Positions 28,922 to 37,480 of a DNA stretch of 64,000 nt are shown here, in pieces. The stretch's first letter is position 1. Each line of letters starts with the position of its first letter. The stretch lies in assembly GCA_903897145.1 (NCBI GenBank), contig CAIUAN010000018.1, forward strand, positions 114,889 to 178,888, in the 5' to 3' direction. The notes below the pieces were generated by a model. The model worked only from the letters and a program-made list of their open reading frames with translations. It made no database searches and was not told where the DNA came from. This DNA is from an uncultured Bacteroidia bacterium (GTDB taxonomy: Bacteria > Bacteroidota > Bacteroidia > Bacteroidales > Prolixibacteraceae). The position numbers and the translations under genes were made by a program.

Positions 28922-28929
28922 CAAATTTA
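28922..28929 (-). promoter_or_regulatory. -7 promoter element of rnpB
   Basis: On the minus strand this reads TAAATTTG, a full match to TAnnTTTG, placed 5-6 bases before the 5' end of the RNase P RNA. Because the RNA end is known independently from its P1 helix, this is one of the better-supported promoters in the window. Confidence 0.7.
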
Positions 28930-29019
28930 CAAAATGAAATCAGATTTATTTTTACTATCAGCTAGTTTATTTTGGTTTTACACGATAAGGCTCCTAAATA
29001 ATTTGCTTAACTTAGCCGA

Positions 29020-32000
29020 TTGGTAATTATACCGAATGCCAAGCCTCGCTTCGTTTGGTGTTTAAAACAGAATTCAATCCTCGTGGCACAAAAATTTATC
29101 GTTGCAGTTTCGGAACATCGGCTATTTGGCTATCTAATTTTACCATATCTAGCCGATGAGGATGCTGGAAGTAAATATCTATCCATCACTAAGCGTCTGC
29201 GTACTCATGATTTGCTTGATGCGAACAGCTCATTTACGGCAACGCAGATTGAGCTCATTCGAATTGCTGAATTGTATGCCGATGAAAACCTAGCCAAGAA
29301 GTACAATCCCAAAGGGACATTAAATGATTTTTATAAAAATATCAAGACCGAGGTTTTCACAAAAAACCTTCTCCCTTTTATTGACCATGTCATGGCTCGA
29401 TGCCTGGAATTATTGAAAAATGAGCATGTCCCAGTCTACTTTAAACGGGCCAAATACAGCAATATCTACGAAGATGATTTAATAGAATTGTGCTATCAGG
29501 ATACAAAGGCAGTTTATAATTTTCATAAGTCCGACGAGGAAACAAGGTATTTTTTGACAATTCGTAATGGAGATAAGCAGATCTCGTTGCTTCACCAGTC
29601 GATGGTGATTCTCGTCAATGAGCCATGTCGAGTTTTCTATAACAACAAGCTATATTTTTTTGATGATATTTCTGGAACCAAAATGGCTCCTTTTTTTGAG
29701 AAGGAATATATTAGTATCCCACGTTCAGTGGAAGTGAAGTATTACAGCTCTTTTATTCTAAATGCAATTAAGAATCACGAAATTAGTTATTCGGGATTTG
29801 AAATTATAGATGGTTCTGCTCGTAAAGATGTTTTACTATCTGTGGAGATTGATTTGCAAGGTTTTCCTGTTTTTATTCCATTTTTTAAATACAACGATCA
29901 ACTTATCCCAGCTGGTGATGAAGGGTCTAAAATTGCTACTTTTTCTGTGATTCATGATTCCTATGTCTTTCATCGATATGAAAAGGATACGGCTTGGGAA
30001 GCTCAGGTGATTGGCGATCTGCAAAATATGGGTCTGACTGGATCAATGTCGGCACTCTATTTGCCTAATTTAGAAGAGTCGAAAATACAGACTATTTACA
30101 ATGCCCTTAGCTGGATCTCAAAAAACTCAAAAACGCTGAGCAGCCTTGGCATTGAAGTGATGCAAGATAAATTGGATCATGTTTATTTTATAGGAAGCCA
30201 GTCCATTGAACTGGCAATTGATCATCAGAATGACTGGTTTGATGTGAATGCGGTGGTTATATTTGGTGATTTTAAGATCCCTTTTGTTCGACTTCGTAGA
30301 AATATTCTCGGCCATATTCGCGAGTTTAAGTTGCCCGATGGAAGTGTCGCTATTCTCCCAGTTGAGTGGTTTGCTAAATATCAATCTATATTTAATTATG
30401 GTAAAGTAGGTGAAAGCGCGATCCGGCTTCAGAACTATCATTATATGCTAATTGATGAGGTTGCAGATGATTCTAGTGCCAAGTATAATGATGAGTTTTT
30501 AAACTCGGCGCATTTTCTTGTCGTTCGTCAAGAAAAACCTGTTGGATTGTGTGCATCGCTTCGGAGTTATCAGCAAGATGGCTTCGACTGGCTGGCCCAT
30601 CTGCATAAAAATAAATTAGGTGGTTGTCTGGCAGATGACATGGGTTTAGGCAAAACAATTCAAGCACTAGCATTATTGCTGAAATTTAAAAAAGAGTCAA
30701 CAGAGTTTATTAGTCCGACTGAATTAGAGACAGGTCAGCTTTCGCTATTTGCCAATGAAGAAGACGCGCAAGAAAGGCCTCAGCCTGCTTCTTTGATTGT
30801 CTTGCCTGTTTCGCTGGTGCATAATTGGGAACGTGAGATTCAAAAATTTGCTCCCTCACTGGGGACCTATGTTTACAGCGGTGCAAAACGTCGAGAAAAG
30901 AATGTTTTAAATCAATTATTGCTGAATTTCGATTTGGTTCTAACCACTTATGGTACAGTTAGAAACGATGCGGACAAGTTAGCCCAGTATGAATTCTTTT
31001 ATTTGATTCTAGACGAAAGTCAGACAATTAAAAATAGCGAGTCGAAGACTTATAAGTCGATTATGAGCATCCGTTCGCAGCATCGAATAGTCTTAACTGG
31101 TACCCCCATCGAAAATTCATTGTCTGACCTTTGGGCACAGATGAATTTTTTAAACCGAGGTCTTCTAGGTAACAAAAATCATTTTAAGGAGACTTTTATA
31201 TTGCCTATCGAACGGGATAATCTAACCGAGCCTCGAGAGCAGTTGCATAAGTTAATAGCTCCCTTTATGTTGCGTCGGACAAAAGAACAGGTCGCAAAAG
31301 ATTTGCCTTCCTTGACTGAAGAGACCATCTTCGTTGAGATGCCAGCAGAGCAATTGGCTTTGTATGAGTCCGAAAAGTCGGCTATTCGAAATGCTTTGTT
31401 GGAAACCTATCAGCCAGATGGATTAAAGCAATCGGCATTCTATGTTTTGCAAGCACTAACGCGCCTTAGGCAAATCACGATCCATCCTAAATTAATTGAT
31501 CGTACATTTGAACATGAATCTGGGAAATTTAATGAGATAATGTCTATGCTCTCAATTCTTGTGGCCGAGAACCATAAGATATTGGTTTTTTCTTCATTTG
31601 TTAAATCTCTTAAACTCTTTGCTTCTGAATTTTCAAAGCAAAATTGGGAATATAGCATGCTTACTGGTCAGACTGCCGATCGGAAACAGATTATTGATGA
31701 TTTTCAAGGCGATGCCAATAAAAAGATTTTTTTGATCTCCCTAAAAGCTGGGGGCGTGGGGCTCAATCTTACGGCTGCTGATTATATTTTTATTACCGAT
31801 CCTTGGTGGAATCCCGCTGCAGAGATGCAGGCGATTAGTCGAGCTCATCGAATAGGTCAAGATAAAAAGGTTTTTGTCTATCGTTTTATTGCTGAAAATT
31901 CCATTGAACAGAAAATTCAAAAGCTTCAGGAGCGTAAATCAAAACTAGCAAATGAGTTTGTTTTGGCTAACGACCCCTTAGGATCGATCTCAACTGCGGA

Positions 32001-32022
32001 GGTGCTCGATCTATTTGATTAA
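29020..32022 (+). CDS. SNF2-family DNA helicase/ATPase
   Basis: A 1000-residue SWI2/SNF2 ATPase. The first half (about 1-510) has no domain I can name with confidence. The helicase core begins near residue 515 (SYQQDGFDWLAHL). Walker A is DDMGLGKT (about 538-545), the DEAD-equivalent is LDESQTIKN (about 665), and SAT-like and LTGTPIENSLSDLWAQ motifs follow. The C-terminal lobe contains LISLKAGGVGLNLTAAD and SRAHRIGQDKKVFVYR. Such proteins translocate on double-stranded DNA and remodel protein-DNA complexes; stand-alone bacterial members are of unclear role. The start is TTG at 29020. The N-terminal region could be a SNF2-associated domain. Monocistronic, closed by a terminator. Confidence 0.92.
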   Translation: MVIIPNAKPRFVWCLKQNSILVAQKFIVAVSEHRLFGYLILPYLADEDAGSKYLSITKRLRTHDLLDANSSFTATQIELIRIAELYADENLAKKYNPKGTLNDFYKNIKTEVFTKNLLPFIDHVMARCLELLKNEHVPVYFKRAKYSNIYEDDLIELCYQDTKAVYNFHKSDEETRYFLTIRNGDKQISLLHQSMVILVNEPCRVFYNNKLYFFDDISGTKMAPFFEKEYISIPRSVEVKYYSSFILNAIKNHEISYSGFEIIDGSARKDVLLSVEIDLQGFPVFIPFFKYNDQLIPAGDEGSKIATFSVIHDSYVFHRYEKDTAWEAQVIGDLQNMGLTGSMSALYLPNLEESKIQTIYNALSWISKNSKTLSSLGIEVMQDKLDHVYFIGSQSIELAIDHQNDWFDVNAVVIFGDFKIPFVRLRRNILGHIREFKLPDGSVAILPVEWFAKYQSIFNYGKVGESAIRLQNYHYMLIDEVADDSSAKYNDEFLNSAHFLVVRQEKPVGLCASLRSYQQDGFDWLAHLHKNKLGGCLADDMGLGKTIQALALLLKFKKESTEFISPTELETGQLSLFANEEDAQERPQPASLIVLPVSLVHNWEREIQKFAPSLGTYVYSGAKRREKNVLNQLLLNFDLVLTTYGTVRNDADKLAQYEFFYLILDESQTIKNSESKTYKSIMSIRSQHRIVLTGTPIENSLSDLWAQMNFLNRGLLGNKNHFKETFILPIERDNLTEPREQLHKLIAPFMLRRTKEQVAKDLPSLTEETIFVEMPAEQLALYESEKSAIRNALLETYQPDGLKQSAFYVLQALTRLRQITIHPKLIDRTFEHESGKFNEIMSMLSILVAENHKILVFSSFVKSLKLFASEFSKQNWEYSMLTGQTADRKQIIDDFQGDANKKIFLISLKAGGVGLNLTAADYIFITDPWWNPAAEMQAISRAHRIGQDKKVFVYRFIAENSIEQKIQKLQERKSKLANEFVLANDPLGSISTAEVLDLFD

Positions 32023-32027
32023 AATTG

Positions 32028-32059
32028 AAAAGGATAGAACCGGGCGGCTCTATCCTTTT
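32028..32059 (+). terminator. Terminator of the SNF2 helicase gene
   Basis: An 11-base stem (32028-32038 with 32049-32059) bounded by A and T runs, with further GC pairs in the loop. It sits six bases after the stop codon. Confidence 0.9.
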
Positions 32060-32379
32060 ACTAAAACTAACTAACCTAACTAAACCTAAACTTATGAAAA
32101 AAAATGTACTACAAAGATACAGTAGTTGGGTAGATGTTTGCAACTATTTTGTGTTAAATAATTGTAAATAAGGTTCTTTTTTGGTTTTAAGAGCTTAAAA
32201 GTTTAATTTCTGAGCATCCTGGGGATGAATTTAAATGCTGTTTTTGATGATCATGGCTCTTTTTCGAAGTGAAACATTTGAATTTACCCATTTTATTGTG
32301 GAAAAAATAAATATCTTTGCCTCCTAAGTTTTTCGACTATTTATTATAATTCAATATAGAAAATTAAACCTTTGAACCA
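32060..32379. other. Intergenic region with CTAAC-rich tract and possible mini-gene
   Basis: About 320 bases between the helicase terminator and secDF. At 32060-32090 there is a tract of CTAA/CTAAC/CTAAAC units. It leads straight into an ATG at 32094 that opens a 25-codon frame (to 32171) beginning MKKNVLQRYSS with no recognisable match. This layout resembles the leader and start of a Bacteroidota outer-membrane protein gene and may be a relic or a tiny real gene. The right end holds the secDF -7 element. Nothing else is recognised. Confidence 0.35.
32312..32319 (+). promoter_or_regulatory. -7 promoter element of secDF
   Basis: TATCTTTG, a full match to TAnnTTTG, 60 bases before the secDF start codon. 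No -33 TTTG lies at the standard distance. Confidence 0.6.
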
Positions 32380-35300
32380 ATGCAGAATAGAGGATTGATA
32401 AGGCTTTTAGCCATCTCGTTAGCTTTAGTATGTTTTTACCAATTGTATTTCACTTTTGTGACCTACCAGGTTGAAAAGGATGCAAAAGCATATGGCATCA
32501 AACAAGCTAAAATTAAGAAAGCAGGAGCAACAGCCTTGGAATCAGAGGCCTTTGCTGAGCGCACTGAAGCTATTTACTTAGACTCTATCGCTAGTAAGCC
32601 TGTTTATAATTTCTTAGGAATACATAAATATACCTATCGTGAGGTTAATGAGTACGCTATTCCACTCGGTCTGGATTTAAAGGGTGGTATGAATGTTACC
32701 CTAGAGATCTCTGTTGTTGATCTTGTGAAGGCGATGTCCGGATATAGCACTGATTCAACATTTACGAGGGCAATCGCACTAGCACGCAAGAACCAGCTTA
32801 CCAATGGTCAAGATGATTTTGTGACTATTTTCGGAAAAGCTTTTGAGACTGTTGACCCAAATGCTAAGCTAGCAGCGATCTTTAACACCTTGGATCTTAG
32901 AGATAAAGTAAACTTTAATTCTTCTAATTCTGATGTTTTAAAAGTTATTCGCAAAGAGACTGATGCTGCTATTGATAACTCATTCCAAATCCTTCGTACA
33001 CGTATTGATCGATTTGGTGTGGCTCAACCTAATATCCAACAACTACAAACAAAAGGACGTATCCTTGTGGAGCTTCCAGGGGTAAAAGATCCTAAACGTG
33101 TTCGTAAACTTTTACAAGGAACTGCAAACCTAGAGTTCTGGGAAACTACTGAAAATAGCGAAGTTTATCCATACCTTTTAGAAGCGAATAAACGTCTACG
33201 TGAGATTAATGAAGCAAATAAAGCGATTTCAGCTTCAAAAACATTAGCTACTGCGCCTATTGTAAAGAAAGATGCAGCAAAACCAAATGACCTTATAAGT
33301 GAGGTTAAAAAAACAGGCAAAGATTCGTTGGCCGCTAGCTCAACAGAAGATATTGCCAAAAACTTCCCATTGTTCTCTGTTCTTTCTCCAAGCACTTCAC
33401 GTGATGGTCAACTTTATAGAGGTCCAGTAATTGGATACGCGCATAGCAAAGACACAGCGACAGTTAGTGAATATCTTGCTCTGCCGCAAATTAAAGCTCT
33501 ATTCCCAAGAACAATGTTGTTCAGATGGGCTGCGCAGCCAACGGAAAAAGAGGGTAACTTCTTCCAGCTAATTGCCCTTAAAGTAACAAATCGTGATGGC
33601 CGCGCTCCTCTTGATGGCGATGTTGTGGTTGATGCTCGCCAAGACTTTGGTCAAAATAAGTCCAATAGTGTTGTTGAGATGAATATGAACGCTGAGGGAG
33701 CTAAGATTTGGCAACGTATGACTCGCGAAAACGTGGGAAAAAGTGTTGCTGTAGTTCTTGATAATTACGTTCAATCATTTCCAACTGTTCAAGGCGAGAT
33801 TCCAAATGGTCGTACAGAGATCTCTGGTAACTTCACTGTTGAAGAGGCAAAGGATCTAGCGAATATGCTAAAGTCAGGTAAGATGCCTGCTTCTGCAAAT
33901 ATTGTTCAAGAAGAGATCGTAGGGCCTACCTTGGGTAAAGAATCTATCCAAAGTGGAATGATCTCGTTCTTTGTCGCTTTCCTATTGGTATTGACTTATA
34001 TGATTGTATTTTACTCTCGTGGTGCGGGTCTGGCTGCGAATATGGCACTGGGCGTTAACCTCGTGTTCGTAGTTGGTATCTTAGCTTGTATCGGTGCAGT
34101 ATTGACACTTCCTGGTATTGCAGGTATGGTCTTAACCATTGGTATGGCGGTGGATGCAAACGTATTGATCTATGAGCGTATCGAAGAAGAGGTTCGAGCA
34201 GGCAAAGGCGTAAAACTGGCTATTAAAGATGGCTTCTGGCATGCTTACTCTGCGATCATCGATGGTCACGTAACTTCCTTACTGACTGGTATTGTGCTTT
34301 ACGTTTTTGGATCAGGACCAATTAAGGGTTTTGCGACAACTTTGATTATCGGTATTATTACCTCCCTGTTTACTTCAATCTTTATTACTCGATTGATTTT
34401 CGAACGTTGGTTGGATAAAAATAAAAAAATCACCTTCATTACAGACTGGTCTAAAGAGTGGTTGCGTCATGCAAACGTTCCATTTATTCAAAGTCGTAAG
34501 TTCTTCTACTATTTCTCAGGTTCGCTGATTATCATCTCTGTCCTTTCATTAACTTTTAAAGGTTTGAACTATGGAATTGACTTCAAAGGTGGACGTACCT
34601 ATGTTGTTCGTTTCGATCAAGATGTAAATGTTGAATCTGTCGTGCAATCTTTGTCTGGTTCATTTGGAAACGCTCCTGAAGTAAAAACCTACGGTGGTAA
34701 TAACCAAGTTAGAATTACAACTGATTATAAGATAACCGAAAATGGTGAAAGCATTGATGCCGAAATCGAAGGATTATTATTCAAAGGTTTGAAGCCTTAT
34801 CTGAATGCAAGTGTTACTGAAGATAAGTTTGTGGCTAACTACCAAATGAGTTCTCAGAAAGTTGGTCCTACAATCTCTGATGATATTAAAAGACAAGCTG
34901 TATATGCTGTAATCTTTGCGTTGCTGATCATCTTCTTATATATCGCCTTCCGATTTAGAAATTGGTCAATGGGTATTGGTGGTTTAGTCTCGTTAGCGCA
35001 TGATGCGATCATTTTATTGGGTACCTATTCATTACTCGATGGTTATCTATCTTTCTCGCTATCGGTCGACCAATCCTTTATCGCGGCCATCTTAACCGTA
35101 CTTGGATATTCGATCAATGATACAGTGGTGGTCTATGACCGTTTACGTGAGTATTTGCACCTACATCCAAAACAAGAAACATTAAAAACTTATAACGATG
35201 CAATGAATAGTACGTTGCGCCGTACCTTTAGTACCTCTCTTACTGTATTAATCGTGTTGGTGGCTATCTTCCTGTTTGGAGGTACCTCCATTAAAGGATT

Positions 35301-35418
35301 TATCTTTGCGATGTTATTTGGTATTTTTGTAGGTACTTATTCTTCGGTATTTGTGGCTACTCCAATAGCTTACGATTCATTGCCTAAAAGCAAAAGAATA
35401 GAATCAGAGAAGAAATAG
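32380..35418 (+). CDS. secDF: Protein translocase SecDF fusion
   Basis: A 1012-residue fusion of SecD and SecF, inner-membrane subunits that use the proton gradient to help complete protein export. SecD part: an N-terminal membrane helix (about 8-25), the P1 head region with GLDLKGGMNVTLEI, and six-helix bundle motifs including GMAVDANVLIYERIEEE. SecF part from about residue 700: GIDFKGGRTYVV and GYSINDTVVVYDRLRE, with the second membrane bundle. An Ala/Lys-rich stretch (about 280-325) in the periplasmic domain is an insertion relative to E. coli SecD. Fused SecDF is usual in Bacteroidota. Monocistronic. Confidence 0.96.
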   Translation: MQNRGLIRLLAISLALVCFYQLYFTFVTYQVEKDAKAYGIKQAKIKKAGATALESEAFAERTEAIYLDSIASKPVYNFLGIHKYTYREVNEYAIPLGLDLKGGMNVTLEISVVDLVKAMSGYSTDSTFTRAIALARKNQLTNGQDDFVTIFGKAFETVDPNAKLAAIFNTLDLRDKVNFNSSNSDVLKVIRKETDAAIDNSFQILRTRIDRFGVAQPNIQQLQTKGRILVELPGVKDPKRVRKLLQGTANLEFWETTENSEVYPYLLEANKRLREINEANKAISASKTLATAPIVKKDAAKPNDLISEVKKTGKDSLAASSTEDIAKNFPLFSVLSPSTSRDGQLYRGPVIGYAHSKDTATVSEYLALPQIKALFPRTMLFRWAAQPTEKEGNFFQLIALKVTNRDGRAPLDGDVVVDARQDFGQNKSNSVVEMNMNAEGAKIWQRMTRENVGKSVAVVLDNYVQSFPTVQGEIPNGRTEISGNFTVEEAKDLANMLKSGKMPASANIVQEEIVGPTLGKESIQSGMISFFVAFLLVLTYMIVFYSRGAGLAANMALGVNLVFVVGILACIGAVLTLPGIAGMVLTIGMAVDANVLIYERIEEEVRAGKGVKLAIKDGFWHAYSAIIDGHVTSLLTGIVLYVFGSGPIKGFATTLIIGIITSLFTSIFITRLIFERWLDKNKKITFITDWSKEWLRHANVPFIQSRKFFYYFSGSLIIISVLSLTFKGLNYGIDFKGGRTYVVRFDQDVNVESVVQSLSGSFGNAPEVKTYGGNNQVRITTDYKITENGESIDAEIEGLLFKGLKPYLNASVTEDKFVANYQMSSQKVGPTISDDIKRQAVYAVIFALLIIFLYIAFRFRNWSMGIGGLVSLAHDAIILLGTYSLLDGYLSFSLSVDQSFIAAILTVLGYSINDTVVVYDRLREYLHLHPKQETLKTYNDAMNSTLRRTFSTSLTVLIVLVAIFLFGGTSIKGFIFAMLFGIFVGTYSSVFVATPIAYDSLPKSKRIESEKK

Positions 35419-35436
35419 GCTGATCTTAATGGATAG

Positions 35437-35474
35437 AAAAGACCCGGCTTCTATGAAGTCGGGTCTTTTTTTTG
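35437..35474 (+). terminator. Terminator of secDF
   Basis: A 15-base stem, AAAAGACCCGGCTTC with its complement (one G-T pair), a TAT loop and a run of T. Located 18 bases after the secDF stop codon. Confidence 0.92.
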
Positions 35475-35513
35475 ATTCGTTTGAAGTGCCTAACGTTTAA
35501 GGTTGAAAAATTA

Positions 35514-35521
35514 TATCTTTG
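35514..35521 (+). promoter_or_regulatory. -7 promoter element of tatA
   Basis: TATCTTTG, a full match to TAnnTTTG, only 18 bases before the tatA start codon, implying a leader of about a dozen bases. Confidence 0.6.
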
Positions 35522-35539
35522 TGATAAACTAATTTTAAT

Positions 35540-35809
35540 ATGGGACAGATACTTCTTTTTTTTAGTGGTGGAGAGATCATGGTTGTGGTATTTTTTGCAT
35601 TGCTCTTTTTTGGTGCTGATGCAATACCTGGCTTAGCGCGCACCGTTGGTAAAGGGATGCGTGAATTTAATAAAGCTACTGCTGACCTTAAAAATGAATT
35701 CGAAAGTCATACCTCCGATATCAAACAAGATCTCACCAAGATGACCGATAAACTTGAAAAAGGGGTCTCGGAAACAAAACGAAAGATCGATGAAGAACTA
35801 AAGGACTGA
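35540..35809 (+). CDS. tatA: Sec-independent translocase protein TatA
   Basis: An 89-residue TatA/TatE-type protein, the pore-forming component of the twin-arginine export system. It has an N-terminal membrane helix (about 4-24), the hinge FFGADAIPGLARTVGKGMREF with the conserved FG and proline, and an amphipathic helix. A charged Lys/Glu tail follows. TatC is not in the window. A likely client is the twin-arginine protein at 56987-58468. The gene is monocistronic or co-transcribed with the ABC ATPase 158 bases downstream. Confidence 0.92.
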   Translation: MGQILLFFSGGEIMVVVFFALLFFGADAIPGLARTVGKGMREFNKATADLKNEFESHTSDIKQDLTKMTDKLEKGVSETKRKIDEELKD

Positions 35810-35921
35810 GGATTCATAAGATTCTAAGTGGATAGAAGTATTGATCGAACGAATATGACCAACAAATTTTTCTAAACATTAACAATAAATTCAAGACTCA
35901 AATGTTCAAATGCAAATTTTA

Positions 35922-35949
35922 AACTTTGACTTTTGAACTTTGACTTTTT
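35922..35949. repeat. Tandem 14-base repeat upstream of the ABC ATPase gene
   Basis: Two adjacent copies of AACTTTGACTTTT (35922-35934 and 35936-35948), period 14. They lie 20-46 bases before the ABC ATPase start. The role is unknown; the spacing does not form a standard promoter. Confidence 0.6.
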
Positions 35950-35967
35950 TATTCTCCTCTCATCCTG

Positions 35968-36621
35968 ATGCTTAAAGCTGATCTACTTCTTAAATCATAT
36001 GGAGACCTTAATGTACTAAAGGGGATCTCACTTCATGTTCGAAAAGGAGAGATTGTTTCGATTGTAGGATCAAGTGGTGCAGGTAAAACAACCTTACTTC
36101 AAATTTTAGGTACTCTAAGCAAACCCGACTCAGGAAAAGTTTGGATCAACAATAAAGAGGTCTTTGCCATGGGTGAGAAAGAACTTTCTCGCTTTCGAAA
36201 TCAAGAAATCGGCTTCGTATTTCAGTTTCATCACCTGCTGCCTGAGTTTACTGCATTAGAAAATGTCTGTATCCCTGGTTATATCGCTGGAACTCCTCAG
36301 AAAGAAGTCGAAAGTCGGGCGAAAGAGCTTCTTGGTATTTTAGAGTTAAACGACCGTTTCGATCATAAGCCATCTCAACTTTCAGGCGGAGAGAAACAAC
36401 GTGTTGCCGTCGCACGCGCCTTAATCAATAATCCTTCCATTATCTTGGCTGATGAGCCATCAGGAAATTTGGATTCAAACAATCAAGAAGAACTCTATCG
36501 CCTGTTTTTTAATCTGCGCGAGAAATTTGGACAAACCTTCATTATCGTTACTCACGACACCCATTTTGCTGGACTTACAGACCGTATGATCCAAATTAAA
36601 GACGGTGTTGTAGTTGATTAG
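35968..36621 (+). CDS. ABC transporter ATP-binding protein, LolD-like
   Basis: A 217-residue ABC ATPase of the MacB/LolD/FtsE group. Walker A is GSSGAGKTT (about 33-41), the Q-loop lies in [18 protein letters not shown], the signature is [15 protein letters not shown], Walker B is [12 protein letters not shown], and the switch histidine is in VTHDTHF. The [13 protein letters not shown] segment is typical of LolD, which powers release of lipoproteins from the inner membrane. No permease gene is adjacent: the next gene is convergent. The LolD assignment is therefore by sequence type only; a MacB-type exporter ATPase is the alternative. Confidence 0.87.
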   Translation: MLKADLLLKSYGDLNVLKGISLHVRKGEIVSIVGSSGAGKTTLLQILGTLSKPDSGKVWINNKEVFAMGEKELSRFRNQEIGFVFQFHHLLPEFTALENVCIPGYIAGTPQKEVESRAKELLGILELNDRFDHKPSQLSGGEKQRVAVARALINNPSIILADEPSGNLDSNNQEELYRLFFNLREKFGQTFIIVTHDTHFAGLTDRMIQIKDGVVVD

Positions 36622-36680
36622 TTATTTTGGACTAATTTGCTCCATCTGCTTTCAAATCTCGAAGCTAATATTCTATTGTT

Positions 36681-37454
36681 TTAAATTATCCCAAACCCTA
36701 ACAAGGCCGAAAATAAAAGTAATACGATTGCAACAAAGATTTGTAGCGTTTTGATGGTTATTTTTTTGACCACTTTATTTCCAATATAAACCCCTAAGAA
36801 GGCACAAAAAACTGCAATGACCAACAGTGTCATCTTGGTCGAATCAATCCCTTTAAGGGTTGTGGAGGCATAAAGAGAGAGTCTTGTGATATCAACTAGA
36901 CAGGCAATAACCACTCCTGTGCCGATAAATAGTTCTTTCGATAAGCCAGCTCGAATTAAAAATGAACTTCGCAAAGCCCCTTGATTGCCCGATAGTCCTC
37001 CAAAGAAACCACTAAGGAACCCTCCAAGAGGCATATACTTCTTGTCGAATTGCATCCCAGATAGTTTGGGGATTAATTCAATCAAGGAGAAGATCAATAA
37101 TAGCAGTGAAATGGTGAGTTTGATGGGAGTAATAATCATGACCTTCTCATATAGTGTGTAGGTCATGATGGGACTCAAATTAGAGAGTGTATTTAAAAAG
37201 TATGCTCCAACAAAGGCTGCTATCACTGAGGGTATACCAAATCGGACAATAATTCTCCAATCGATGTGTCGGTAGTAAAACCCTAACTTGATAAGATTAT
37301 TCGAAAAATGGACAATGGCTGTAAGAGCAATGGCAATCTCAATCGGGAAGAAAATTCCGAAAACAGGCATCAATAGGGTGCCAAGACCAAACCCTGAAAA
37401 TAAGGTTAGTCCGGCGCCTAAAAAGGTAGTCAATCCAATGAGTATATATTCCAT
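36681..37454 (-). CDS. TSUP (TauE/SafE) family membrane permease
   Basis: A 257-residue protein with about eight membrane helices and the internal repeat typical of the TSUP family: an N-terminal LTTFLGAGLTLFSGFGLGTLLMP segment split over residues 8-30, and GGFLSGFFGGLSGNQGALR in the second half. Known members move sulfite, sulfonates or related organic anions across the inner membrane; substrates cannot be read from sequence. It begins 26 bases after the TonB-dependent receptor stop codon on the same strand and is probably the third gene of that operon, which suggests a linked uptake route. Confidence 0.88.
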   Translation of the reverse strand: MEYILIGLTTFLGAGLTLFSGFGLGTLLMPVFGIFFPIEIAIALTAIVHFSNNLIKLGFYYRHIDWRIIVRFGIPSVIAAFVGAYFLNTLSNLSPIMTYTLYEKVMIITPIKLTISLLLLIFSLIELIPKLSGMQFDKKYMPLGGFLSGFFGGLSGNQGALRSSFLIRAGLSKELFIGTGVVIACLVDITRLSLYASTTLKGIDSTKMTLLVIAVFCAFLGVYIGNKVVKKITIKTLQIFVAIVLLLFSALLGFGII

Positions 37455-37480
37455 TTTATATCCTTGTTAGGGTTTCAAAA

